NCBI RefSeq assembly: GCF_900198835.1
Contig: NZ_LT900021.1
Coordinates: 1,116,001-1,180,000, forward strand
Reading direction: 5' to 3'
DNA length: 64,000 nucleotides
Source: Thermococcus henrietii
GTDB lineage: Archaea > Methanobacteriota_B > Thermococci > Thermococcales > Thermococcaceae
Shown here one piece after another: positions 31,186-39,145 of this stretch. The translations under genes were made by a program, and so were the position numbers. The first letter of the stretch is position 1; the number at the start of each line of letters is the position of its first letter. Below the pieces are notes generated by a model that saw nothing but the letters and a program-made list of their open reading frames with translations, made no database searches and had not been told where the DNA came from.

Positions 31186-32511
31186 TTGCCGGCGGTCATA
31201 GAGGAGGTCGCCAAGGTTTCATTCGAGAGGGTTGGAATGCACTCCCACATAAAGGGCCTCGGCCTCGATGAGAACGGAAGGGCCAAGTTCATCGCCGACG
31301 GCATGGTCGGTCAGGTTAAGGCGAGGGAAGCGGCCGGAATAGCGGTCGAGCTCATAAAGCGCGGGAAGCTCGCCGGCAAGGGAATCCTCCTCGTCGGCCC
31401 GACCGGGAGCGGTAAAACGGCGATAGCGATGGGCATAGCGAGGGAGCTCGGCGAGGACGTTCCCTTCGTCCAGATAGCGGGAAGCGAGATTTATTCCGCT
31501 GAAGTCAACAAGACGGAGTTCTTAAAGCAGGCAATGAGGCGGGCGATAGGCGTTAGAATCAGCGAGGAGAGGAAGGTCTACGAGGGCGAGGTCAAGAAGA
31601 TTGAGATAAGGCGCACGAGGCACCCGTTCAACCCCTACGCCGAGATTCCGGAGAGCGTTATCATAACCCTCCGCACGAGGGACGACGAGAAGACGATAAG
31701 GGCCGGCCGGGAGATAGCCTACCAGCTCATGGAGCTCGGCGTTGAGGAAGGCGACGTCATACAGATTGACGCCGAAACGGGCAAGGTCTCGAAGGTCGGA
31801 ACGACGAAGGAGGAAGAGGGGCTCTTCTTCAAGCGCAAGGTCAGCCTTCCGAGCGGGCCCGTGCTCAAGATAAAGGAGTTCACCTACACCGTCACGCTCC
31901 ACGACCTTGACGTTGCCAACGCCCGCGGAAACATCTTCGGCCTGCTCTTCAGCACAGGGGCGGAGATAAGCGACGACGTCAGGAGGCGCGTTGACGAGAC
32001 GGTTAAGGGCTGGATTGAGGAGGGAAGGGCGACGCTCGTTCCGGGGGTGCTCTTCATAGACGAGGTTCACATGCTCGACATCGAGGCCTTCTCGTTCCTT
32101 GCGAGGGCCATGGAGAGCGAGCTCGCGCCGATTCTCATCCTGGCCACCAACAGGGGAAGGACGAAGATAAGGGGCACCGACATCGAGGCCCCGCACGGAA
32201 TTCCGGTTGACATGCTCGACAGACTGCTGATAATCAACACCGAGCCCTACAGGAAGGAGGAAATCAGGGAGATAGTCAAGATTCGCGCGAGGGAGGAGAA
32301 GATTGAGGTGAGCGAGGGGGCCATAGAGTACCTCGCGGAGCTCGGCGAGAAGACCAGCCTGCGCTACGCGGTTCAGCTCCTCGCCCCGGCGAGCGTCCTT
32401 GCCAAGGGCGGAAGGGTCGAGAGGGAGCACGTTGAAAAGGCGAAGGAGTACTTCGCCGACCTCAGGAGGAGCATCGAGTTCGTCGAGAAGCTCGAGGGAA
32501 TGCTGAGCTGA
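31186..32511 (+). CDS. Archaeal RuvB-like AAA+ ATPase (TIP49/RuvBL family)
   Basis: Relative of eukaryotic RuvBL1/2 (TIP49), which form hexamers in chromatin remodelling and R2TP assembly. The 441 residues contain Walker A VGPTGSGKTA, an OB-fold insertion (~residues 125-230, KVYEGEVKKIEIRRTRHPF), Walker B VLFIDEVHMLD, sensor 1 ATNR and the C-terminal lid with TSLRYAVQLL. Start codon is TTG at 31186 behind GGGGGTGAG. Archaeal role is not established. It is monocistronic. Confidence 0.93.
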   Translation: MPAVIEEVAKVSFERVGMHSHIKGLGLDENGRAKFIADGMVGQVKAREAAGIAVELIKRGKLAGKGILLVGPTGSGKTAIAMGIARELGEDVPFVQIAGSEIYSAEVNKTEFLKQAMRRAIGVRISEERKVYEGEVKKIEIRRTRHPFNPYAEIPESVIITLRTRDDEKTIRAGREIAYQLMELGVEEGDVIQIDAETGKVSKVGTTKEEEGLFFKRKVSLPSGPVLKIKEFTYTVTLHDLDVANARGNIFGLLFSTGAEISDDVRRRVDETVKGWIEEGRATLVPGVLFIDEVHMLDIEAFSFLARAMESELAPILILATNRGRTKIRGTDIEAPHGIPVDMLDRLLIINTEPYRKEEIREIVKIRAREEKIEVSEGAIEYLAELGEKTSLRYAVQLLAPASVLAKGGRVEREHVEKAKEYFADLRRSIEFVEKLEGMLS

Positions 32512-32581
32512 TTTTCTCCTTTCTTTGGTTTCCTCAAGTGACACTTTTAAGCTTTAATTCTTTAACACTTATGGTGGGAGT

Positions 32582-33262
32582 ATGGACAAAGCAAACGCCC
32601 TCGTTCTTGTCCTGATTCTCCTCGGGGCCCTCGTTAGCGGGTGCATCTCGACCCCGGGAATAACCCAAACTCAGACCTACAGTGCCGGAAACGTCTCAAC
32701 CTCTCCCTCCAGAACTCAAACCGGCGGAAGCTCGTCCTTCACGAGCGCCGTTGGGAGCGCGGGGATAAACGGGACCTTCTCCGGCTGGCTGACGGCTCCG
32801 ATGGCATACTTCGACGAGATTGAGCGCTTTCTGAACTCGACCAACGTCACCCTCTACGCGTTCACAGCTGAAGTTGAGGGAAACATGAACGCGAGCATAA
32901 CGGTTTACATCCTAAAGCTCGTTCCAGCGTTCGTTCCGAAGGACGTCAACGTAAGCATCAACGGGCGGGAAATCAAAGGGGCTACGTGCGTTGCCTACTC
33001 TGACCCCCTTCCGGTTTCAATCTCAAGAAAAGAAGGAAACGGGCTCGTCGGAACGACGGCTTATCTAAAGGTTCACCCCTCGGGAAACGTTACCCTCACG
33101 GCGAGGGTCAGCGTTGATGAGCTGAACAACGTCACCGAAAGGACCCTGCTCCGGGCAGGAGAGATGAAGTTCGTGGTCAGGGTCGTCAAACCCAATGACT
33201 ATGTCTTCACGGTTCTCTGCAACGGCACGAACGTCTCTTCAGGCAGACTGACGTTGGGGTGA
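32582..33262 (+). CDS. Predicted lipoprotein of unknown function
   Basis: A 226-residue secreted protein. The signal peptide ends in a lipobox-like LVSGC (residue ~21 Cys), followed by a Ser/Thr-rich linker and a beta-rich domain rich in NxS/T sites (e.g. LNSTNVTLYAF). No enzyme motifs. It is followed four bases later by another frameshifted membrane gene. TATA-like CTTTTAAGC lies upstream. Confidence 0.75.
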   Translation: MDKANALVLVLILLGALVSGCISTPGITQTQTYSAGNVSTSPSRTQTGGSSSFTSAVGSAGINGTFSGWLTAPMAYFDEIERFLNSTNVTLYAFTAEVEGNMNASITVYILKLVPAFVPKDVNVSINGREIKGATCVAYSDPLPVSISRKEGNGLVGTTAYLKVHPSGNVTLTARVSVDELNNVTERTLLRAGEMKFVVRVVKPNDYVFTVLCNGTNVSSGRLTLG

Positions 33263-33266
33263 GGGT

Positions 33267-33553
33267 ATGAGAAGGGTTCTCTACGCCCTCCCATTTCTCC
33301 TCATCGGCCTCGGAGTTCTTATGGTGGAACTAACGGTTTACAGGCTACTCGTCGTCGGGTTGAACTGGCTGACGTTCCTCATCGAATACAGGTGCGGGGG
33401 AGAAGGCAGGGGAGGAGAGCTCGTCGCCATCGGCATCGCAACTTCCCTCGCGTTGTCCCTGTGTCACCGGCGATTTCAAATGTACTGGCGGTCTTCACTC
33501 TCCTCCTCGTCCTCGGCGGAAACTACATGAAAGCGCTCTGCGTCAGCCAATGA
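33267..33553 (+). pseudogene. Small membrane protein interrupted by a -1 frameshift
   Basis: From ATG 33267 the protein has membrane segments YALPFLLIGLGVLMVELTVY and GGELVAIGIATSLALS, then shifts into a Ser/Arg-rich tail. The -1 frame continues VSPAISNVLAVFTLLLVLGG to a TGA at 33551-33553. The switch lies near the CCC at 33457-33459; one added C restores a third membrane segment. As with the gene at 30601, this may be a genuine decay event or a base-calling error. Cotranscribed with the lipoprotein gene. Confidence 0.6.
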
Positions 33554-33619
33554 CCCTTGTCACTGTCCATTCACAAAAGGTATTTATTCGAAAGTGGATA
33601 TGCTTAATCAGTGGTGAAA

Positions 33620-33892
33620 ATGAGCGAGGTCATAGTTTCGAAGAGAGACATACTCCTTCATGAGAAGCTCAGGATACTCTCTGAGATTGCTCCAATAAAG
33701 GAGAAACTCCGGCTGTTTGAAGAGAAATACGGAATGACGCTCGAGGAGTTTGAGCGGAGGTTGAAGAGCTCGGAGGAGTCCTTTGAGGAGTGGGACGACT
33801 ACATCGAGTGGAAGGCATACATGAAGAAACTAAAGGAGCTCGAAAGCAGACTAAAGGAGATTGAAAATGCTCAGAGAATTAGAGTTGCTTGA
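33620..33892 (+). CDS. Putative antitoxin, coiled-coil protein (TumA-like)
   Basis: A 90-residue, strongly charged helical protein (EKLRILSEIAPIKEKLRLFE, WKAYMKKLKELESRLKEIEN) with coiled-coil propensity. It overlaps the downstream DUF6516/TumE-like gene by 26 bases, typical of antitoxin-toxin operons. Start ATG 33620 follows GTGGTGAAA. A TATA-like GTATTTATTC lies around 33580. Assignment as antitoxin rests on the neighbour. Confidence 0.65.
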   Translation: MSEVIVSKRDILLHEKLRILSEIAPIKEKLRLFEEKYGMTLEEFERRLKSSEESFEEWDDYIEWKAYMKKLKELESRLKEIENAQRIRVA

Positions 33893-34214
33893 GGGTAGCC
33901 CGGTCGTCAGGGAGTACGAGGTTCTCGATTACAAGGAAGGTAGGGATTTCTATTTCCTGAAAATCAAAGCGGAATTAACGGACGGAAGCGCTCTTTACAT
34001 CAGAGAGTTCGTTTCCGAGAACGAGTACAGCTATTCTTTTCAGTGGCAGAAAAACGGAAATCTGCTAATTCGCTGGGATAACGCACCGCATCACAGGCAC
34101 CTTGAGACCTTCCCACATCATAAGCACGTCGGGTCCAAGGACAACGTTCAGCCCTCGAATGAGGTGTCACTTGAAGACGTCCTAAAAACCATTGAGGAAA
34201 AATTGAAAGCATAG
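33867..34214 (+). CDS. DUF6516/TumE-like toxin candidate
   Basis: A 115-residue protein with the family pattern YIREFVSENEYSYSFQWQ followed by LLIRWDNAPHHRHLETFPHH. The latter includes the histidine-rich WDNAPHHxH signature of DUF6516 (TumE). Members occur with small antitoxins. The catalytic role of the His cluster is not proven to me. Lower GC than neighbours suggests horizontal transfer. Convergent with the PIN nuclease gene (27-base gap). Confidence 0.75.
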   Translation: MLRELELLEGSPVVREYEVLDYKEGRDFYFLKIKAELTDGSALYIREFVSENEYSYSFQWQKNGNLLIRWDNAPHHRHLETFPHHKHVGSKDNVQPSNEVSLEDVLKTIEEKLKA

Positions 34215-34241
34215 CCGAATTGGGCCAACTATTCACGCGGT

Positions 34242-35240
34242 TCACCCCATAATCTTCACCAGCTCCCTGCTCAGCTTGAGGTGAAACATAAACTCGTTGT
34301 AAACCCTGTCCTCCCGCTCGAAGACGAGCTTGAGCTCGTCAAGGTTCGCCTTGCCCCCGAACTCGCCGAAGACGAGGATTCCGTTGAGCTCTATCACACC
34401 GAAGACGGCCGATAGGTTAAAGAGGAGTGTCCTGAGCTGATAAGCCGAAACCTCGTGTTTTCCGAGTTCCTCCCTCGGATATTTGAAGAGGAAGTACTCG
34501 AGCCCCTCCATCTCCGCCACGTCGGTTATCGCTATGTCCGCCGTCAGGAAGACGAGCAGGGTGGGCGTCATTCTGTCGTACCTCTTGAGGGACTTGACGA
34601 TAATCTCGTCGTTGTTGTGGGCCGGCTCGCTCACGCTCTCGGTGATGATTATCCTCGGCTTCAGCCTCTCGAACTCCTTGAGGGCTATGTAAGCCGCTTT
34701 CCGGCTCCTCTTCGTCCGCCTGTTGCTGAACTCCCTCAGGAGGTGGGCGTTGAGAACCTCGCGTGAAATCTCCTCAAGCTGTTTGTGCCTGTACTTGTAG
34801 TTCATCGCGTCCTCGATTTCCTTCTTGACGCCCTCTGCGACGACTATTTGATAACCCTCGAGCGGTCTGTAGGAGGAGATGAAGCGGTGGTAGAAGAGGT
34901 TCGTATCGGGCGCGAATGCAACGCCTTTCTTCAGCCTCTCGTAGAGCTCCAGCGTCCTTTCAAACTCGTCGAGGTTGTCGTAGCGGAGGATTCCGGCGGA
35001 GATGAAGCACTCGTAGAAGTCGCTCCACGTCGGCAGTTCTGAGGAGAGCCTCGGCGGAACGCGGGCGTTGAAGGTCTTCTTGTCCGCCAGGACTTCAAGG
35101 TTATAACCCCTCTCGCTCGGCTCTGCCCGGAGGAGCGGAAGGCCGTAGAGCGGGTAGCTCACCCGTAGCTCGCCCCTCTCGGCGAGGACGTTCATGAGGA
35201 CCTGCAGTTCTGGCTTCACTATGACCTCAGCGGGCTTCAT
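34242..35240 (-). CDS. PIN-domain nuclease of a CARF operon
   Basis: A 332-residue protein. An N-terminal beta-rich domain of ~105 residues precedes a PIN domain with all four acidic positions: APDTNLF (D112), KKEIED (E141/E143), NNDEIIVKS (D211) and TADIAITD (D235/D240). About 80 residues follow (SAYQLRTLLFNLSAVFGVIE). The PIN fold predicts Mg2+-dependent RNase activity. The gene overlaps the upstream CARF gene by 14 bases, so they are coupled. I chose ATG 35240, seven bases after GGGGG, over ATG 35246. Together with the CARF protein it could form a cyclic-nucleotide-gated RNase; this is inference. Confidence 0.8.
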   Translation of the reverse strand: MKPAEVIVKPELQVLMNVLAERGELRVSYPLYGLPLLRAEPSERGYNLEVLADKKTFNARVPPRLSSELPTWSDFYECFISAGILRYDNLDEFERTLELYERLKKGVAFAPDTNLFYHRFISSYRPLEGYQIVVAEGVKKEIEDAMNYKYRHKQLEEISREVLNAHLLREFSNRRTKRSRKAAYIALKEFERLKPRIIITESVSEPAHNNDEIIVKSLKRYDRMTPTLLVFLTADIAITDVAEMEGLEYFLFKYPREELGKHEVSAYQLRTLLFNLSAVFGVIELNGILVFGEFGGKANLDELKLVFEREDRVYNEFMFHLKLSRELVKIMG

Positions 35241-35724
35241 CTCCATCCCCCAGGAAGTTCTTGATGGGTTGCATGTGGGTTGGAATCATCATATAGGGCC
35301 TGTCCGGAAAGTCCATGTCGAGCAGGCCCATGTAAACTATGAACGACACCGGGAACTCCCGAATCTGGACTATCGCCGCCGCGACTAAGGCTTTCCTGCC
35401 GGAGGTTATGTCGAGGCCTATCCTGTAACCCTCACTTTCGAGCTTCGAGAAGAGCTCCTTGAACTTCCTGTCGGCTTCGAAGAAGCCGTAGTCCTTGATT
35501 ACAACGGTCTCAATCCTTGGCCTGAGGTTGTAGGCTTTGGATATGGCCTCTATGGCCCTCACCACCTTCGGAAGGAGGTTCCTGTAGCGCTCCTCAGTGA
35601 ATACGTAGACCCGCCGGATTTCCCGCTTTCCCTTGCCCTCCTTCAGGATTTTGTAGTAGGTGTTCACGACCGCCCAGGGCGAGCGGCCGAGCAGGGTAAC
35701 GTACGCTATGGGTGCCATGTTCAT
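35227..35724 (-). CDS. Stand-alone CARF-like domain protein
   Basis: A 165-residue Rossmann-type protein. The two CARF hallmarks are present: TLLGRSPWAVVNTYYKI after the first strand, and GLDITSGRKALVAAAIVQ, corresponding to the (D)xTgGxK motif that contacts cyclic oligoadenylate. The Ser and Lys positions also match those needed in CARF ring nucleases, so it may bind, degrade or both. There is no fused effector; the effector candidate is the overlapping PIN gene. The start overlaps the DUF2284 stop. No cas genes lie in the window. Confidence 0.78.
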   Translation of the reverse strand: MNMAPIAYVTLLGRSPWAVVNTYYKILKEGKGKREIRRVYVFTEERYRNLLPKVVRAIEAISKAYNLRPRIETVVIKDYGFFEADRKFKELFSKLESEGYRIGLDITSGRKALVAAAIVQIREFPVSFIVYMGLLDMDFPDRPYMMIPTHMQPIKNFLGDGDEAR

Positions 35725-36185
35725 CACTCCACCAGTATCATTCCGTAAAGGGCGCTCTCTGAAAAGTCTATTTGAACCAGCGAGCTGATTTCAATCCCGA
35801 TGGCGTCGAGGCTCGGCCGGACTTTCGTTGGAAGCCTGCAGGGCTCACCGCGCTCGAAGGGACAGTCCGGGCAGAGGTTGCAGTTTCCCGGGAAGAGGGC
35901 CATCGCGTAGAGCTTTCCCTCCTTAAAGAGCTCCCCCTCGCGCTTGAGCAGGTATAGGATTGCCTCCCGTTTCTCCTCCTCGAAGCGCTTCATGTCCACC
36001 TCGAACTTTATGAGAATGGCCCTGCTGAAGTGGCTCACCCACTCCTTTGCCTCCCTCCAGTCGGGGACGTGGGGAGGACAGCTCGGCCTCTTCCCGTACA
36101 TCGGGCAGGTTCGACACTTCCAGACCGGCCTTGGCGAGACGACGATTTTCCCGGCCGGTATCTCCTTCTCCCAGAGCACGCGCAT
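35724..36185 (-). CDS. DUF2284 metal-binding protein
   Basis: A 153-residue Cys-rich protein. CRTCPMYGKRPSCPPHVPDW near residues 24-43 and CNLCPDCPFERGEPC near 105-120 match DUF2284, a predicted metal or Fe-S binding family. It is the first gene of the DUF2284-CARF-PIN operon. The TATA-like TTAAATA lies ~22 bases before the ATG, so the transcript is probably leaderless. A redox or metal-linked role beside CARF/PIN is unexplained. Confidence 0.85.
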   Translation of the reverse strand: MRVLWEKEIPAGKIVVSPRPVWKCRTCPMYGKRPSCPPHVPDWREAKEWVSHFSRAILIKFEVDMKRFEEEKREAILYLLKREGELFKEGKLYAMALFPGNCNLCPDCPFERGEPCRLPTKVRPSLDAIGIEISSLVQIDFSESALYGMILVE

Positions 36186-36256
36186 GGTATGTTAAACGTC
36201 GGCGGAGTATTTAACGTTGGCGCAATCCTTTTACGGATGAAGACGTAGGTTCCTAC
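36186..36256. promoter_or_regulatory. Divergent promoter with imperfect direct repeat (DUF2284 / PEBP)
   Basis: TTAAACGTCGGCG and TTTAACGTTGGCG form an imperfect direct repeat (about 36193-36221, period ~16) over the DUF2284 promoter. This may be an operator for the CARF/PIN operon. Confidence 0.4.
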
Positions 36257-36808
36257 ATGCGGGGATGGGTGCCTTTGCTAATAATCGCGCTTCTAATCGG
36301 GTCGGGCTGTATAAGCGGGGGAGGTGAGAAAACGACCGCACCGAAAACCCTTGAGGTTGGTTCCGTCTTCCACAACGGGAGCTACATTCCCGTTAAGTTC
36401 ACCTGCGACGGCGAGGACATAAACCCGCCAATATTCATAGGGAACATAAGCGAGAAGGCGAAGAGCCTCGTCATCATAGTTGACGACCCCGATGCTCCCG
36501 CGGGAACCTTCACTCACTGGATTGCCTGGAACATTCCGCCGGTGGGCGAGATTCCCGAGGCGGTTCCGAAGGTCGGCGAGGTTGAGAAGCCGATTCCGAT
36601 GGTTCAGGGAAGGAACGACTTCGGGAGGATAGGCTACGGTGGCCCCTGCCCGCCGAGGGGGAGCGTTCATCACTACCACTTCAAGGTCTATGCCCTCGAC
36701 ACGACGCTGAATCTTCCGCCGGGGGCCACGAGAAAAGAACTGGAAAAGGCCATGGAAGGCCACGTTATCCAGTGGGGAGAGCTCGTTGGGCTCTACAGGC
36801 GGAGTTAG
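36257..36808 (+). CDS. YbhB/YbcL-type PEBP family lipoprotein
   Basis: 183 residues. The signal peptide ends in GSGC (lipobox-like Cys) and is followed by a phosphatidylethanolamine-binding-protein fold: FTCDGEDINPPIFI, VIIVDDPDAPAGTFTHWIAWNIPP and GYGGPCPPRGSVHHYHFKVYALD. These are the DPDxP and GxxGPCPP/H pocket motifs of the family. Ligand unknown. Its 3' end overlaps the SemiSWEET gene by four bases. Confidence 0.9.
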   Translation: MRGWVPLLIIALLIGSGCISGGGEKTTAPKTLEVGSVFHNGSYIPVKFTCDGEDINPPIFIGNISEKAKSLVIIVDDPDAPAGTFTHWIAWNIPPVGEIPEAVPKVGEVEKPIPMVQGRNDFGRIGYGGPCPPRGSVHHYHFKVYALDTTLNLPPGATRKELEKAMEGHVIQWGELVGLYRRS

Positions 36809-37065
36809 GCGCTTTTCTTTTCCGTCAACTTCACCACGAGGTTTATCGCACTCTGCAACGCCGCGAGGAAGTTCAGGGCGAAGAATATCCAGTCCCCGAT
36901 TATGTAGGAGTATATCGTCAGCAGGGTCGAGGCGGTCACGTAGATTATTATGAACTGCATGTTCAGGGGACACTTTCTCGTCCTTATGGTCTCCAGGGTC
37001 TGAGGAACCCAAGCGCTCACGAGGAGCAACATTCCGAGCAGTCCGATTATCTCTCCGCCGTTCAT
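36805..37065 (-). CDS. SemiSWEET/PQ-loop family transporter
   Basis: An 86-residue three-span membrane protein. The segment LLLVSAWVPQTLETIRTRKC carries the PQ-loop motif, followed by MQFIIIYVTASTLLTIYSYI and WIFFALNFLAALQSAINLVV. SemiSWEETs dimerise to move sugars. Start ATG follows GGGTGAG. Substrate unknown. Confidence 0.85.
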   Translation of the reverse strand: MNGGEIIGLLGMLLLVSAWVPQTLETIRTRKCPLNMQFIIIYVTASTLLTIYSYIIGDWIFFALNFLAALQSAINLVVKLTEKKSA

Positions 37066-37118
37066 GGTCTCACCCGGGATAAAAACGGGCTCCCCTAAAA
37101 AAGGGTTGTGGTGGGATT

Positions 37119-37136
37119 TCTGTCAAAAACGACAGA
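37119..37136. terminator. Short hairpin between SemiSWEET and the HAT-like gene
   Basis: TCTGTC and GACAGA pair around an AAAAAC loop, followed by an A/T-rich stretch. Role (terminator or operator) cannot be decided. Confidence 0.3.
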
Positions 37137-37164
37137 TAAAACGGCTGGTTTTAACTTCCTCGCG

Positions 37165-37638
37165 CTAAAGCTCGCTCGCGAGCATTGAGGTTGCCCACGT
37201 TTTGACGTCCTCGTCAAGAATGTCCTCTATGAGCTTCATCGCTCTATCGAGTTCACCCTTCCTCGCGAGCCTGAGCGCGACCTCCGCCTGCACCTTCGAC
37301 CTGTTGGCGAGGTCGGTTATATGCTCCGCTATGTAGAGGGCGTCGTCGAACTTCCCCATCTCAAGGAACTCAAAGGCCAGCCCCATCAGGTTCTTCGTCG
37401 GGTTCTTTGTTGATAGTGCCGTCTCTATCGCCCCCTCAAGGGCATCCCTGTAGTCCTCTCCCTCCTTCGCCATCTCCACGACTACTCCGTTGACGGCCTT
37501 GGAACGGACGCTCCCGTCAGGTATTCCCCCGGCGAGCTTCATGGCCTCGTCGAATTTCCCTGCCTTCACGAGCTTCATGACTGCATCGTAAAGGGCCCGC
37601 GAGCGGTACCATGCCTGCATGAAAACCCCCATACTCAT
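37165..37638 (-). CDS. HAT/TPR-like helical repeat protein
   Basis: 157 residues of repeated helix pairs (LVKAGKFDEAMKLAGGIPDG, FLEMGKFDDALYIAEHITDL, LARKGELDRAMKLIEDILDE), about three TPR-like units. It resembles the C-terminal part of the solenoid protein at 10868-11716. A TATA-like CTTAAATC ~25 bases upstream suggests a leaderless start at 37638; the ATG at 37620, preceded by GGGGG, is an alternative. Scaffold function is inferred. Confidence 0.7.
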   Translation of the reverse strand: MSMGVFMQAWYRSRALYDAVMKLVKAGKFDEAMKLAGGIPDGSVRSKAVNGVVVEMAKEGEDYRDALEGAIETALSTKNPTKNLMGLAFEFLEMGKFDDALYIAEHITDLANRSKVQAEVALRLARKGELDRAMKLIEDILDEDVKTWATSMLASEL

Positions 37639-37713
37639 AGGGATAACTCCGATTTAAGGCTTCCGGCGTGAAACTTTATAACGTCCCAGCAGACATTAAT
37701 TCCAGGTGGTACG

Positions 37714-38343
37714 ATGAAAAAAGCGGGGCTTGTAATCATGGTCCTCCTGCTGGTCGGCTTTGCCGCCGGCTGTATCGGAAGCAACGGCACGGGTTCAACG
37801 ACCTCAAGCGGTTCCCCTCAGAAAACCACTACATCGACTCCCTCAAAGCCTGCCTACGTTGACGTCAACGGCACGAGGATTTACTTTGACGCCATTCACT
37901 TCTATATGTACGGCATGAAGACCTGTCCCCATTGCCGGCACATGCACGAGTGGATTCCCAAAGTCTACGGCAAGGATGCGCTCACCTACTACGAGCTCGT
38001 TAACAACCAGACCAACATGAAGCTCTTTGGGGAGCTCGCACAGCTCACCGGCATAACCGGCGTCCCGGCAATAGCGATTACCTACAACGGAACCCTCTAC
38101 GCTGTGATAGACGGCGAGTACAACGTTACGGCTACTCCGCAGATTCTGGCGGCGGCCATAAACAACGACGGCGTTCTGTTCTTCAACGGAAAGACCTACC
38201 TGTTCCCGTACAAGAACCCCAAGGCGAAGCTCGTCATAGACGCTCTCTACAAGATATTCGTGAAGCACGAGTCCGTTGATGTTCAGAAGATACTCGACGA
38301 GCTGAAGACCAACTCAACCTCCACCGGAAACTCGACCGGCTGA
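37714..38343 (+). CDS. Thioredoxin-fold lipoprotein with CPHC active site
   Basis: 209 residues. Signal peptide with a lipobox-like AAGC, a Ser/Thr linker, then a thioredoxin-like domain with KTCPHCRHMHEWIP and the cis-Pro in ITGVPAIAI. It is probably an extracellular thiol-disulfide protein. The CcdA-like gene follows 61 bases later, so a membrane electron-relay pair is likely. The spacer carries a tandem CCTTTCGTTTT repeat. Confidence 0.88.
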   Translation: MKKAGLVIMVLLLVGFAAGCIGSNGTGSTTSSGSPQKTTTSTPSKPAYVDVNGTRIYFDAIHFYMYGMKTCPHCRHMHEWIPKVYGKDALTYYELVNNQTNMKLFGELAQLTGITGVPAIAITYNGTLYAVIDGEYNVTATPQILAAAINNDGVLFFNGKTYLFPYKNPKAKLVIDALYKIFVKHESVDVQKILDELKTNSTSTGNSTG

Positions 38344-38349
38344 CCTTTC

Positions 38350-38375
38350 GTTTTCAACCTTTCGTTTTGGAAAGG
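38350..38375 (+). repeat. Tandem CCTTTCGTTTT repeat in the thioredoxin-CcdA spacer
   Basis: CCTTTCGTTTT occurs twice with a 14-base period between the two redox genes, and the second copy can pair with GAAAGG that follows. It may be a processing site, terminator or internal promoter element. Confidence 0.4.
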
Positions 38376-38404
38376 GTGAAAAGTCCTTTTGAGTAGTCTC
38401 CATC

Positions 38405-39136
38405 ATGAAGAGCGAAATCAAGGCCCTCGCGATAATCCTGCTGGCTTCTTTTGGGTTAAGCGCCCTTGTTCTCTACCTCCTGGGCATTCCGGGCTTTATC
38501 CCCAAGTTCTACGCCCTGGCGATGAGCGACTCGATAAACCCCTGCACCTTCGTGATTTACACCATGCTCCTCATCGCGATATCCGTGAGGGAAGTGTCGC
38601 GGAGGAGGCTTTACATAATCGGTTCGGCCTTTATTCTGGCCGTTTACTTCTCGTACTACCTATTTGGCCTTGGCCTGCTCTTCCTCGGTCACTACATCCC
38701 CCTCTGGGCGGCTGGAGTTTTCGCGATAGGCTTCGGAGTCTACACAATAGTTACGGGGATAATGGAGCGCTCGAGGATAGGCGACAAGGGAAAGATAAGG
38801 AAGAAGATATTCAGCGCCGACGCGACCTTCGCCGGTTCGTTTGCCCTTGGGGTGGTGGTCTCAACGACGCTCCTGCCCTGTTCCGCCGGCAGTTACCTCG
38901 TCTACACAACGATAATAGCGCACGGAAATCGGGCCCTTGCGTTGCTCCTGCTGGCCCTCTACAACGTCATCTTCGTGCTCCCCCTCGTCGTGATACTCCT
39001 CGCCATGGGAGGCGTGAGCGAGAGCAAGCGCTTCTCACAGGCGATGGTTAGGCACAGCATGGAGCTCTCCGTCATCGCGGGAATTCTGCTCATCGCGATA
39101 GGCGTTTGGGTGTTACTGACCGGTGGAGGCACGTAA
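38405..39136 (+). CDS. ccdA: CcdA/DsbD-like transmembrane electron carrier
   Basis: 243 residues with about six membrane segments. The conserved cysteines lie in SDSINPCTFVIYTM and TTLLPCSAGSYLVYT, the NPC and PCS motifs of CcdA proteins that pass reducing equivalents across the membrane. The partner is most likely the upstream thioredoxin lipoprotein. TATA-like sequence is unclear, so it may share the upstream transcript. Confidence 0.9.
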   Translation: MKSEIKALAIILLASFGLSALVLYLLGIPGFIPKFYALAMSDSINPCTFVIYTMLLIAISVREVSRRRLYIIGSAFILAVYFSYYLFGLGLLFLGHYIPLWAAGVFAIGFGVYTIVTGIMERSRIGDKGKIRKKIFSADATFAGSFALGVVVSTTLLPCSAGSYLVYTTIIAHGNRALALLLLALYNVIFVLPLVVILLAMGGVSESKRFSQAMVRHSMELSVIAGILLIAIGVWVLLTGGGT

Positions 39137-39145
39137 TTTTGTTCT

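Noticed and set aside
33549-33562. TGAC-CCTT-GTCA resembling the hcp operator, upstream of the TumE-like pair
   Set aside because: Only eight fixed bases match and it lies upstream of the TATA box; one such site is expected by chance in a window of this size.
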